A stretch of DNA of 64,000 nucleotides. Source: Asparagopsis taxiformis (Eukaryota; Rhodophyta; Florideophyceae; Bonnemaisoniales; Bonnemaisoniaceae). Below, in pieces: positions 51,289 to 60,600 of this stretch. A program made the translations under genes and the position numbers. How positions within the stretch are numbered: position 1 is the first letter of the stretch; the number at the start of each line of letters is the position of its first letter. The notes beneath the pieces were generated by a model, which worked only from the letters and a program-made list of their open reading frames with translations, was not told where the DNA came from and ran no database searches. The DNA lies in contig JALQPE010002070.1 of NCBI GenBank assembly GCA_030407315.1, positions 124,001 through 188,000 of the forward strand, given 5' to 3'.

Positions 51289-53223
51289 ATGGGCTCAACC
51301 GCTCTTCTCCTCCCACGCGAGTTGCATCCAGACTCCATATCTGAACTTCAACTCCAAGCAGAAGGCGCTGGCGCTACAGTATACCGCGCTGTAATACCCT
51401 CCGTCACGTCCAACGACGCCGTTCACGTCGCCGTGCGCAAGCCGCGCATCACTTCCATTGTAGCATTAGAGCGATTCGAAGCAGAACTAACTCTCCGTTC
51501 TAAACTCGCCCATCCCCACCTCCTCCCGCTCCTCGCCGCCTGCACCAAACCACCAACCTATTACACTGTGTCGCCCTGGATGGACGGCGGTACCCTATTC
51601 GATGCCCTCCATGCCCAGTCCGTACGCATGTCCTTCGAGAGGCTCATGCATCTCTCATTGCAGTTTGCAAACGCAATGGCTTACATGCATAAATGCAATC
51701 TCGTGCATCGCGACCTCAAGACCGCAAACTTGCTGTTGGACGACCGATGGGAGAATCTCGTAGTGGCAGATCTCGATCTCGCTATTGATGTCAACGATCT
51801 TGTTACTACCGCCTCGCGGAATGCCGGTCGTGCCGTGCATCGTGGTCCATCCAACGGTCGTCTTGCTCACATGGTCGGCACTTTGGTCTACATGGCGCCC
51901 GAGGTTCTTTCCGGACAACCACACTCTTTCGCCGCTGATGTGTATGCCTTTGGAATCACCGTGAATGAAATGGCCGCTTGCGCTGTCCCATTCGTTGATA
52001 GGCATTTGCCTGTTCCAGAGTTGCATACCGTCCTGGAGACCAGGTTCAATGAAGTGCAACTGCGCGGTGCCATTGTGAAAAATCATCTACGACCAGTATT
52101 GGCACGTGGCGTTCCCGACGACTTCAAGAAACTGATCCAGCATTGTTGGCATCCCGATCCCACCGAGCGACCAACCTTCCCAACTATTGTCAAAGCACTC
52201 CAAGAAATTCTCGCAAGAGGGCCAGAGTATCTTGCACAGTTCACCGGCAATACTTTCGATACAGATGCTCACCTCGCGGCGACATCAAAAAATCTCGCCA
52301 TTGATGATGCAAATCCTCTGTTGGATGATATTAAGGCTCACATGGAAAACCCCCAAAAGCCGATATGGGAGATGCGTAAACATGGGCTCGCTTCCATGAT
52401 GTCATCTGGCATGGATGTAGATGTGCCAACAAAAGCACTTCAAATATCTTCAGGTTTGAGCTCTACATGTGGCGAACGAGGAGAGGATCGAATGGAAGAT
52501 CGCAGTATAACAGTCGAACAAGTTGCTGGACTTCCTAACACTCATTTATTTGCCGTTTTCGACGGCCACGGTGGCCAAGCATGCTCCGATTTTGCAGCTA
52601 ACAACTTCCCGGGAGCACTCTTCCGCGCATGGACAAATGAAAACGCTACTCCTGCATCTGCACTTGTTCATGCGTTCGAAGATACTGACTACACATTTTT
52701 GAAAGCAACACCTGGCTCTGAAGAAAGCGGCTGCACAGCACTAGCTGCTCTCGTGGTAGACTCCACTTTGTACGTGGCAAACGCTGGTGACTGCAGGTGT
52801 GTTCTGGGCAAGACTAATGGAAATGCCGTTGACCTGAGCAAAGATCACATTGCGACAGATCCAGCTGAGAGAGCGCGGATAATTGCAAGAGGAGGTTTTG
52901 TATCAGTTGGTGGTCGTGTACAAGGTCGGCTCATGATCTCACGAGCTCTTGGAGACCGCCCAGTCAAAAAATATATTGCGTCTACTCCAGAAATCACCAC
53001 AAGAGATATCGTCGCAGACGATGATTTCATTATTCTAGCAAGTGATGGACTTTGGGACGTAGTGTCTTCTCATGACGCAGTTACTCTCGTACGATCAACT
53101 GTACGTGTTCCCGATCTTGCAGCAAAAAGGCTTGCCCTCAAGGCCGTTGAACTGGGATCCGATGATAATATTTCGGTCATCGTCGTGTTCTTGGCTGGTA
53201 GTAATAGCTTTCACTTCCTATAA
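51289..53223 (+). CDS. Protein-kinase-like domain fused to PP2C phosphatase
   Basis: A 644-residue fusion like the plant 'protein kinase and PP2C-like' proteins. The kinase-like domain covers residues about 20-320: Gly loop AEGAGATVYRA, then VAVR50-K51 where VAIK has Lys at the fourth place. The catalytic loop VHRDLKTANLL (H140-R-D142) is kept. The DFG motif reads D161-L-D163, and VYMAPEVLSG is present. Two motif changes point to weak or altered kinase activity. The PP2C domain (about 390-644) keeps its metal-binding set: RMEDRS (D404), FAVFDGHGG (D425), YVANAGDCRC, ISRALGDRPV, LASDGLWDVV (D586) and SDDNISVIVV (D626). The ATG at 51289 has a strong context (ACAATGGG). Intronless. Partner and pathway are unknown. 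Confidence 0.9.
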   Translation: MGSTALLLPRELHPDSISELQLQAEGAGATVYRAVIPSVTSNDAVHVAVRKPRITSIVALERFEAELTLRSKLAHPHLLPLLAACTKPPTYYTVSPWMDGGTLFDALHAQSVRMSFERLMHLSLQFANAMAYMHKCNLVHRDLKTANLLLDDRWENLVVADLDLAIDVNDLVTTASRNAGRAVHRGPSNGRLAHMVGTLVYMAPEVLSGQPHSFAADVYAFGITVNEMAACAVPFVDRHLPVPELHTVLETRFNEVQLRGAIVKNHLRPVLARGVPDDFKKLIQHCWHPDPTERPTFPTIVKALQEILARGPEYLAQFTGNTFDTDAHLAATSKNLAIDDANPLLDDIKAHMENPQKPIWEMRKHGLASMMSSGMDVDVPTKALQISSGLSSTCGERGEDRMEDRSITVEQVAGLPNTHLFAVFDGHGGQACSDFAANNFPGALFRAWTNENATPASALVHAFEDTDYTFLKATPGSEESGCTALAALVVDSTLYVANAGDCRCVLGKTNGNAVDLSKDHIATDPAERARIIARGGFVSVGGRVQGRLMISRALGDRPVKKYIASTPEITTRDIVADDDFIILASDGLWDVVSSHDAVTLVRSTVRVPDLAAKRLALKAVELGSDDNISVIVVFLAGSNSFHFL

Positions 53224-53397
53224 GGAACATTTTTCCGACACGAGCACCGCGTAACTGAATCAAATAGTAATTTGCTGAAGATGCAAACTGGCTTCAGGCA
53301 GTGTGCATCAAAGCTTTACCACGCATTGCCATGGAAGCCATATTCCGTAGTGTGTTAACAGGCGTAAATTATACTATCCATGTCGCAAGGATGGCTA

Positions 53398-55485
53398 CTA
53401 CCTTTGAGGTGAAACGGGCAGTACTGGCGGGATCAATCGCGCGCGACCACTGGAGCCTTGGCCGAAATGGGAGGAATGAAGATTAGTAGCTCCAAGCAGT
53501 GGAGCTTTTGAACCTCTTCCTCTATGTCCCCGGCCATATCCAACAACCTCTTCGCTTCCTGTAACACATCTGCTACACCTCGGCTCATTCGGTTTGTCTG
53601 CATACAACCAGAACTGCTGTGTTAGAGGTAGTCTGCAGATAGTACAAGTCAGGCAATCCTTGTGCCAGGTTTTGTCCATGGCTGTAGTTACCGTATCCAT
53701 GATAGGCTTGCTACACCTGGCGCATCGTGAGGCAAGATTTGCCGCAAAACAAGATTGACAATATGGTGTTCCGCTCCGCTCCCTAAATTGTTCTTGAGAA
53801 ATTCCTAGTGGTTTCCGACAAATACCACAGCAGAAGCACTTGGTATGGAAATCTTTCCCAAGAGCCTTGGTATATGCTCCGGATACGGCATGACCACATG
53901 CCGCACAGGGAGGCCCAGATTCAGAGATATTGGGTTTTGCAACATCACGGCTAACCGCTGCATCAGGAGCTTTCGGAGGTGGTACATCTGGTACGCGTTT
54001 AGATTCCTTGCTCGAACGCTTACCTTTCTTTTTCTTCCTAGAGAGCCTTCTGTTTGCCTGATTCCGCGGAACATTCGCTGTTGAGGCCGCATCTGATGTT
54101 TGCGGTTTCTTTTTCTTCGTTGCTTTAGACCCGCCTGTCTTCTTCTCTGTTGCCTTGGTTGCTTTGCTGGTTTTCTCGGAAAGCCCACCTAGAGCGGCTG
54201 CATGATTAAAATCTGGTTTCCTCGTAGCATCATCGGCCTCTCTTGCAGCGGCAACGTTTGCGGCAATTTCAGCACGGGCATTGGCGCGGGTATTTTCATT
54301 TGCTTCATGATACAATGTAGGCACGGAAATGTCATGCACTGCAACATTGTAGGATTGCTGGACAAATTCTAAAGTGAAATACTCCCAATACTGACGATGG
54401 TTGCGAGTTTCCAAACGACCCCTGGGACCTGCCATGAGCCACTCGATTGGATCGTCATTGGAAGCAGAAGCTGCTGGAAGCTTGCATAGGGCAATTTGTC
54501 CCCAGGCATTAGGTGATATATGAATACCAAGACGGTGCTTTGCAGTCTTATGTGGCATGAGAAGTGCGACGGTATCATAAAGTGTGTTGCGAAGAGAGAT
54601 TTGCGCATTGCCCTGGGCGACGGATAGGACTTTGTCTGTGTTGACTTCCTTACAAACATAATTGGTTATCTCCGCATCATCTCTACTACCAGTAGGTTTG
54701 AATGCAGAAAAGATGAGATCACGGTCACTAGTCTCGGAAATCGAGGATGCGTCTTGGTCCTGCAAGACAACGATTACAGTAGGTTCACTCCCTGATGATG
54801 ACGTGTCTCGATGCAGTATCCGGCCATGGGAACTACGAATACGAAATCGAATGCCGAGTTGTAGAATTGCATGGGTAGCAGCCTGTGCAAGCGAGACATA
54901 CTCGGGACTGTCGCGAACGGCTGACGGAATTGGTACAAGTGGATTTGCAATAGTGCCTGGAACGATTTCTATATGAAACAACTCATATTTTGTGACCTGG
55001 TAGTTCTCGCGAGACACAGCTTTAAGAGGCGAACCGGGCGGTGCATCAGCAATGGAAAGGTGAGCGGGAGAAACTGCGTCGCGTAGAGAGATTAGAACGC
55101 GATGCGGATTGTCTCCACCCCAAGGAGCAGCAATGCGAATAAGGGCAGGGGTGTCGGTAAGCGTGGGCTGGGGACGAACGGTGAGATATAGAGGGTCGCT
55201 GTCGATGAGACTGGTGGATTGGTTGGCGATAAGAGCACAAAGAAGTGAACGTTCCGGCCACGGCTTTACAACTTTCTTTGTCGAGGAAGTTTCCAGAGTG
55301 GGTGGCAGAGTATCGCCTGAGAGGAATTGGAATAGAGTGGCGGACGGTCGGCTCGTTGTGGTGGTGAGCGTGCCATCAGTATGCTGGAGGTAGATATTGG
55401 CGGTTTCGGATCGAAGGCGGGCGGTGAAACCGAGGTGAAGGAGTGGGAATAGTAGATCGGCAGAAGGCAATGAGAAGAGCGCCAT
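53398..55485 (-). CDS. LIM-domain protein with an unusual N-terminal region
   Basis: A 695-residue protein. Two LIM zinc domains lie near the C-terminus. The first (about 524-577) starts CAACGHAVSGAYTKALGKDF and continues HTKCFCCGICRKPL to YCQSC; the second (about 586-645) starts CARCSKPIMDTVTTAMDKTW and continues HKDCLTCTICRLPL to RCSRC. Both keep eight metal-type residues. A Lys/Ser/Thr-rich linker (about 425-500, e.g. KKKKPQTSD, SRKKKKGKRS) precedes them. The N-terminal 400 residues look ordered (beta-rich with several S/T-x-S/T-V-L blocks, e.g. TDKVLSVAQGNAQISLRN) but I do not recognise them; a fascin or trefoil-like fold is possible. LIM domains often bind actin-linked partners. Start ATG at 55485. 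Intronless. Confidence 0.8.
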   Translation of the reverse strand: MALFSLPSADLLFPLLHLGFTARLRSETANIYLQHTDGTLTTTTSRPSATLFQFLSGDTLPPTLETSSTKKVVKPWPERSLLCALIANQSTSLIDSDPLYLTVRPQPTLTDTPALIRIAAPWGGDNPHRVLISLRDAVSPAHLSIADAPPGSPLKAVSRENYQVTKYELFHIEIVPGTIANPLVPIPSAVRDSPEYVSLAQAATHAILQLGIRFRIRSSHGRILHRDTSSSGSEPTVIVVLQDQDASSISETSDRDLIFSAFKPTGSRDDAEITNYVCKEVNTDKVLSVAQGNAQISLRNTLYDTVALLMPHKTAKHRLGIHISPNAWGQIALCKLPAASASNDDPIEWLMAGPRGRLETRNHRQYWEYFTLEFVQQSYNVAVHDISVPTLYHEANENTRANARAEIAANVAAAREADDATRKPDFNHAAALGGLSEKTSKATKATEKKTGGSKATKKKKPQTSDAASTANVPRNQANRRLSRKKKKGKRSSKESKRVPDVPPPKAPDAAVSRDVAKPNISESGPPCAACGHAVSGAYTKALGKDFHTKCFCCGICRKPLGISQEQFRERSGTPYCQSCFAANLASRCARCSKPIMDTVTTAMDKTWHKDCLTCTICRLPLTQQFWLYADKPNEPRCSRCVTGSEEVVGYGRGHRGRGSKAPLLGATNLHSSHFGQGSSGRARLIPPVLPVSPQR

Positions 55486-55872
55486 GTTATGGCTATGGAA
55501 ACTGGGAGGAATGTTGGTAAGTCTGAGTTGCGGTATAAAACTGTGGACAGGTGGTCAGGAATTGAGTTTGTTTTATAGAGTATGGAACAGGATTGGAGGT
55601 GTTAGGTGGCGCAGGTCACATCACCCGATTTTGCAATTTTTTCCCATTCCCAGTACCGTTTTCATATTGTTCCTTTCGCGCGACCAACTTTTCCATTGAC
55701 AATCTGGCTGAGCTGAGGCGTTGGACGAGTCGCGCATTCCTCAAAGGAGTCACGCACCATCCGTTTCCACATACTTGTGATCTATATTATGCGTGCATTG
55801 CAAATTGAATGTTCACGTCGAAACTCCCGCCTGCGATCTCAACCGCACCATCAATCACATGCGATCGACAGC
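55486..55872. other. Divergent promoter between LIM protein and sugar porter
   Basis: About 390 bases, AT-rich in part. The porter frame extends to 55777 with 32 extra, basic residues that I treat as leader. No gene. Confidence 0.3.
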
Positions 55873-57231
55873 ATGATTGTCTCTACATATTCGAAACCCT
55901 CTCTCTACCTTGCGACGTTCCACGCCAACCTGGCAGGCCTGCTAGTCGGAATGCATCTCTCGCTGTTTTCCGGCATTACGGAAATGCATTCGTTTGCACA
56001 CGTCTTGCATCCTGAAGCGATCTCCACGACTGAAAAGTCTCTCATCACGTCGGCATATATTTTCGGTGCCATCGTGGGAGCGCTCCCTGCCGGACCTATA
56101 TGTGACCGATTGGGACGACGACCTGCTTTACTCGTAACACCGGCGCTGTTCGCTGTATCATCTGTTGCTATGCTGGCAGCGCCCACATTGAACACATTGC
56201 TTGTGGCCAGATGTATTGCAGGGTGTGCCTATGCCATTGCGAATATTGCTTGTCCGATGTATTCAGCAGAACTATCAACCCCGGCTGTTCGCGCCGTATT
56301 TGTAAATTTGTATCAACTTGCCATAACTGCGGGCATATTTCTCGCACAGATTGTCAATAGTTACTACTCGCAAACAGAGCTATGGATGCGTCCAGTGCAA
56401 GCATCACTCGTACCAGCATTGTATATGCTGTTTACTGGATTTCTTCTGGTGCCCGAGTCACCTACATGGCTTCATGCCAAAGGACGCACCGCGTACGCGC
56501 TATTGGTTTCGCACCGCTTAGGCTTGCAGCCAGATACGGCGGATCCGGAGAGAGCGGATGAGACGCCTGCAGTGAAGCAGTCGGCTACCTTAATGGATAT
56601 GCTGCGCAGTGCTTCAGCGAGAAGGAGGTTAGCAATAGGTGCCAGCTTGCAGATTTGCCAACAATTGACGGGTATCAATACAGTGATCTTCTTCGGGCCG
56701 GCACTGGTGGCTGATGTACTCAACATGTCTGGATCGCGAGCTCCGTTTGTTGCAGCCAGTGTGGTGGGGTTTGCTAATTTTGTGGCAGGCGGTGCATCCA
56801 TGATGCTGATTGAGCGCGCCGGGAGAAAACAACTGCTACTGACAGGGGGGACATTTATGATTGTAGCGTTGGTCGTGTTGGGCATTATTCGAGAGCGTTT
56901 GGTGCAGGTGAACAACACGTTGGTACTTGGCGCACTGCTAGTGTACATTGCTGCGTTTGCGCTGACGTGGGGGCCATTACCTTTTGTTATTAGTTCGGAG
57001 ATCTTCCCAGTGGCATACAAAGGCATTGGAATGAGCACGTGTAGCATGCTGATGGGGATTGTATCGCTGGTGATTGGGCTTACATTTCTACGAATGTTAG
57101 AGACGCTCGGCGGCTGGGTTTATGCGATGTACGCGGCATGTATAGTTGGAGCCAACATATTTATAGTGGTTTGGGTGCCAGAGACGAGGAATTTATCACT
57201 CGCTCAGATTGATAGATTGTTGCAAGACTAA
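55873..57231 (+). CDS. Sugar porter (major facilitator superfamily)
   Basis: A 452-residue transporter with twelve predicted membrane helices. Family motifs appear in order: GPICDRLGRRPAL (loop 2-3 R-x-G-R-R), ACPMYSAELSTPAVRAV, LVPESPTWLHAKGR (PESPxWL) and ICQQLTGINTVIFFGP (helix 7 QQxTGIN). They continue with ERAGRKQLLLTGG (loop 8-9 D/E-x2-GR-R/K), GPLPFVISSEIFP (helix 10 P-x-E-x-F-P) and VWVPETRNLSL (PETK-like end). Together these are diagnostic for PF00083 sugar/inositol H+ symporters or facilitators; substrate cannot be read from sequence. The ATG at 55873 (MIVSTYSKPS) is taken over the ATG at 55777. Intronless. Confidence 0.92.
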   Translation: MIVSTYSKPSLYLATFHANLAGLLVGMHLSLFSGITEMHSFAHVLHPEAISTTEKSLITSAYIFGAIVGALPAGPICDRLGRRPALLVTPALFAVSSVAMLAAPTLNTLLVARCIAGCAYAIANIACPMYSAELSTPAVRAVFVNLYQLAITAGIFLAQIVNSYYSQTELWMRPVQASLVPALYMLFTGFLLVPESPTWLHAKGRTAYALLVSHRLGLQPDTADPERADETPAVKQSATLMDMLRSASARRRLAIGASLQICQQLTGINTVIFFGPALVADVLNMSGSRAPFVAASVVGFANFVAGGASMMLIERAGRKQLLLTGGTFMIVALVVLGIIRERLVQVNNTLVLGALLVYIAAFALTWGPLPFVISSEIFPVAYKGIGMSTCSMLMGIVSLVIGLTFLRMLETLGGWVYAMYAACIVGANIFIVVWVPETRNLSLAQIDRLLQD

Positions 57232-57681
57232 ATATTTTATATGATGCCAACGATGATGACAAGGTGCTGCGATATGCCTGACGAGCACGCGTGGGCAGGG
57301 AGAGAAGGAAGAAAGGCAACAAGACGCAAGGGGTACACGTGCATGTCGAAAAAGTTGGGCGATACGTGCAAGCCAGTAGGCCAAGGAAAGCATTTGAAAT
57401 TGCATTACAGTAAGGGCCTTTGTGATCCCGAGGAAACGGTTGGACAACTTCGAAATTGCATCACTTTTTTCCTCAGTCCAGCAATTCATGCTTCACTGTT
57501 GTACAATCTGTACCTCTACACCGCCAACGGTCACACCATATTCTAATCGCCGTCCCACTCAGTCCCATGCATGGATACAATCCAACAATCTTGTTTCCCC
57601 CAACCTCAACGTTCCGCCCCCGCTCTGACCTCAACTGCACTTTTCCAGCGCGCGCCCCAGGCATGAGTCTCCGTGTTTGCA
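57232..57681. other. Intergenic gap before the SNF2-RING gene
   Basis: About 450 bases between two plus-strand genes. Nothing recognised apart from 3'/5' untranslated sequence. Confidence 0.3.
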
Positions 57682-60600
57682 ATGTCTTGGCAAGATGAAG
57701 CCGCCGTTCAGTTTTCCCCTCATACCACCGCCCCAATCTCCGCCCCAGACCATTTTCCGCCACATTCCACCGCCCCGTTTCCTGGCGTCCTCGACCACTC
57801 TACCTCCTTCCTCGACCCGGCCACACGCCCCTCTGTCCAGCACGCTGGTACCCCCGCTTCTGTCGATATGACCCAACAAGCGCTTTCGTCCTCTGTCAAT
57901 GCCTCATTGCTTCCACACGCCACCCCCGAACAGCCATGGAAGTCTATCAACCCATTGCATCCGCCATTGAACTCCTCCGTTTCGTTTGAAACTGCGCCTA
58001 AACAACCTCAATCTATCAATAACCACATTCCTGCCTCCGTCGTCTCCCATTTTCCTCAGCACAATCCTAATGATGCCGCGCCTCCGACAACCAACCCACT
58101 CGATTCAGACCCGTTTGCGTTTGAAAATGAACCCGCCTTTGAAAATAACCTGCGTCGAACCGCATCGCCTGAAATTGTGCCAATTAATGACGATGATCCA
58201 CGTGCGCAAAAGGTGCATCCGCTCTCCCCCATCGAGGTTTCCCCGCCCCAAAAGAAGCGAAAAACTTCATTTGCCCTCAGCGATGTCATCAATGTGGATG
58301 ACGATATTGAATTGCAGCAACTGGCGCAGCTCAACGCAAATAACAATATCGCTACCCAACCCCGGCCTCCTTCAGTAGCGGATGCAATGGCGCCTGCATT
58401 TGCCCAACCGAATCGATTATTCATTGGTCGTGGTGGCGGTATGTTCAAGACTGTTGATGAGAATACTTTGGAACTTGTTGACACCGACGACGAAGATATT
58501 TTCGTCAACAACAACCTAATCGTTAACGATGAGAACGGTATGTCCGTTCTCAACACCAATGCTGCTACAACACCCGGTCAGACAACCACCAACAGCGCCG
58601 CTCTTGAAATGTCCGCAACCGGTTCCGATCCTAACCAGTCGCGCATGTCCTTTCCAAACGGTGCCGTTACTCCAATAACAACGGAGACTGCTAACATATC
58701 AGGTATTTCATTCCCAAATTCGCAGTTCCGTTCCATGCCATCCCAGTCAGATGCATTTGAGCCAAGCAGTACTCTCAATGACAACCCTTTCCCAGCCCAT
58801 GAACAAGTTACGTCGGACGCCCTCGCTATTGCAGCTGATAACCCACAGACATCTGTCGAAAACCCTCTACAACTCATTTCTCAGCCTCCTACACCGGTAA
58901 TAGATGCTGATGAAATAGCATTGGATGAGATCACTATGCCATTTATCCCTAACTCTGATGGGATGATGCCGTCCGATCTCCTAGGCGCAACATCGATACC
59001 TTACGAATCTCAGCGTGCTTTCCAATCATCGACGCTGAGCACTTCCGGTGTACGTCCTGTCAACATAACGCCAGCACCTGGTTCACATACTGATGCTCCA
59101 GCACCAGTTACTTCCAAGTCGACATCATTAACCGCTGGTGGCGGTGGTATGTCACAGGAAGGCTTGCGAACTCTTCTGAAGCAAAACGGTGTATCAGCCG
59201 ATGCTACTGAAGAAGCAGAAAGCCCAAAACAGCTGACAGTCCAGCTTATGCCTCATCAGAGACGAGGGCTAGCATGGATGACTAAACGGGAAAAACCCCT
59301 TGACGAAGATGTCGTAGCCACAGATGATGAATGCCTTGGCGGAATTCTCGCAGACGACCAGGGACTGGGGAAAACACTGACTATGATCGCCTTGATGGTC
59401 AGCAGTCCACCACAAAGTCAAAACAAACAACTTGACGCCACAACTGTTTCCCTTGATAATGACGATCTTTCTGCAAACTACCCAGACGGCCCGCGCGAGG
59501 ACCCTTACAACCCAGCATGGCGAACACTAATAATTTGTCCTCTGTCCTTGATTAGTCAATGGAAGGATGAAATTCGGAATAGAGTGAAGAGACAATGCAG
59601 CCCTGCAATTTGCGTTTACCACGGACCGAGGAGAGAGCGTGACATTAAGAAGCTGCGAGAGTATGACATCGTCATAACTACCTACGCAACTCTTGCAAAC
59701 GAGTACCCCAAAATTCTCAAGGATCATCCTGAATTCGAGATGCGAAAGAGCCAAAAGTTAAGGCCCCCGCGAAGGAGACCGGGCCCACTTTTCAAGGTTT
59801 CATGGTACCGCGTCGTTTTGGATGAAGCACAATATGTTAAAAACAGAAGTACAGATTGTTGGGGTGCGGTAATGTCGTTGGATTCTGAACGGAGATGGTG
59901 TCTTAGTGGTACCCCAATTCAGAATAATGTGGATGATCTCTACTCGCTGTTTTGCTTCATTCGGTACAAATGTGTTCAAGATTACGAGACATGGAATGTC
60001 CAATGGAAGAAGCCACTCGAAAGCTCGCATCCAAAACTTCGCGAGCGTACTTTCAAGAGATTTCAAACGATTGTGGGCGTTGTACTTCTGAGAAGGACAA
60101 AGAAGGATAGTATCGATGGAAAACCGCTAATTATGCTTCCAGAGCGGAAGACGGAAGTACGCGACAGTAAGTTCTATGACGCAGAGGAAGAAGCGATGTA
60201 CCGGGCTGTCCAGATGAAGACAGTGGTTACTGTAAACAAGTTTCTTGTGGATGGGACACTTGCAATGAACTATAGCAGTGTTCTCCTTCTACTATTAAGA
60301 TTACGGCAAGCTTGCTCGCACCCGTTTTTGATTCAATATGCCAGAATGCAAGGGTGCCGTAACAGCGATGTTTCGGAAGCGAGTGACAGGTACAGCACAC
60401 CTTATTCAGAAGAGGATCTTGAGGAAGCTCTTGAATTGGTATCTGGGGGCCATTCACTGCTCGAAATGCTTGATGAAAGTGTTCGTGAACGCATAAGCAA
60501 ACTGTTGGAACCAGCATTAAAAGGACATTCCATGTCGGAAGCCTTTGGGTGTACTCGCTGCCAAGAGACAACACCATGGAAGCAAGGATGGGTGCTTCCA

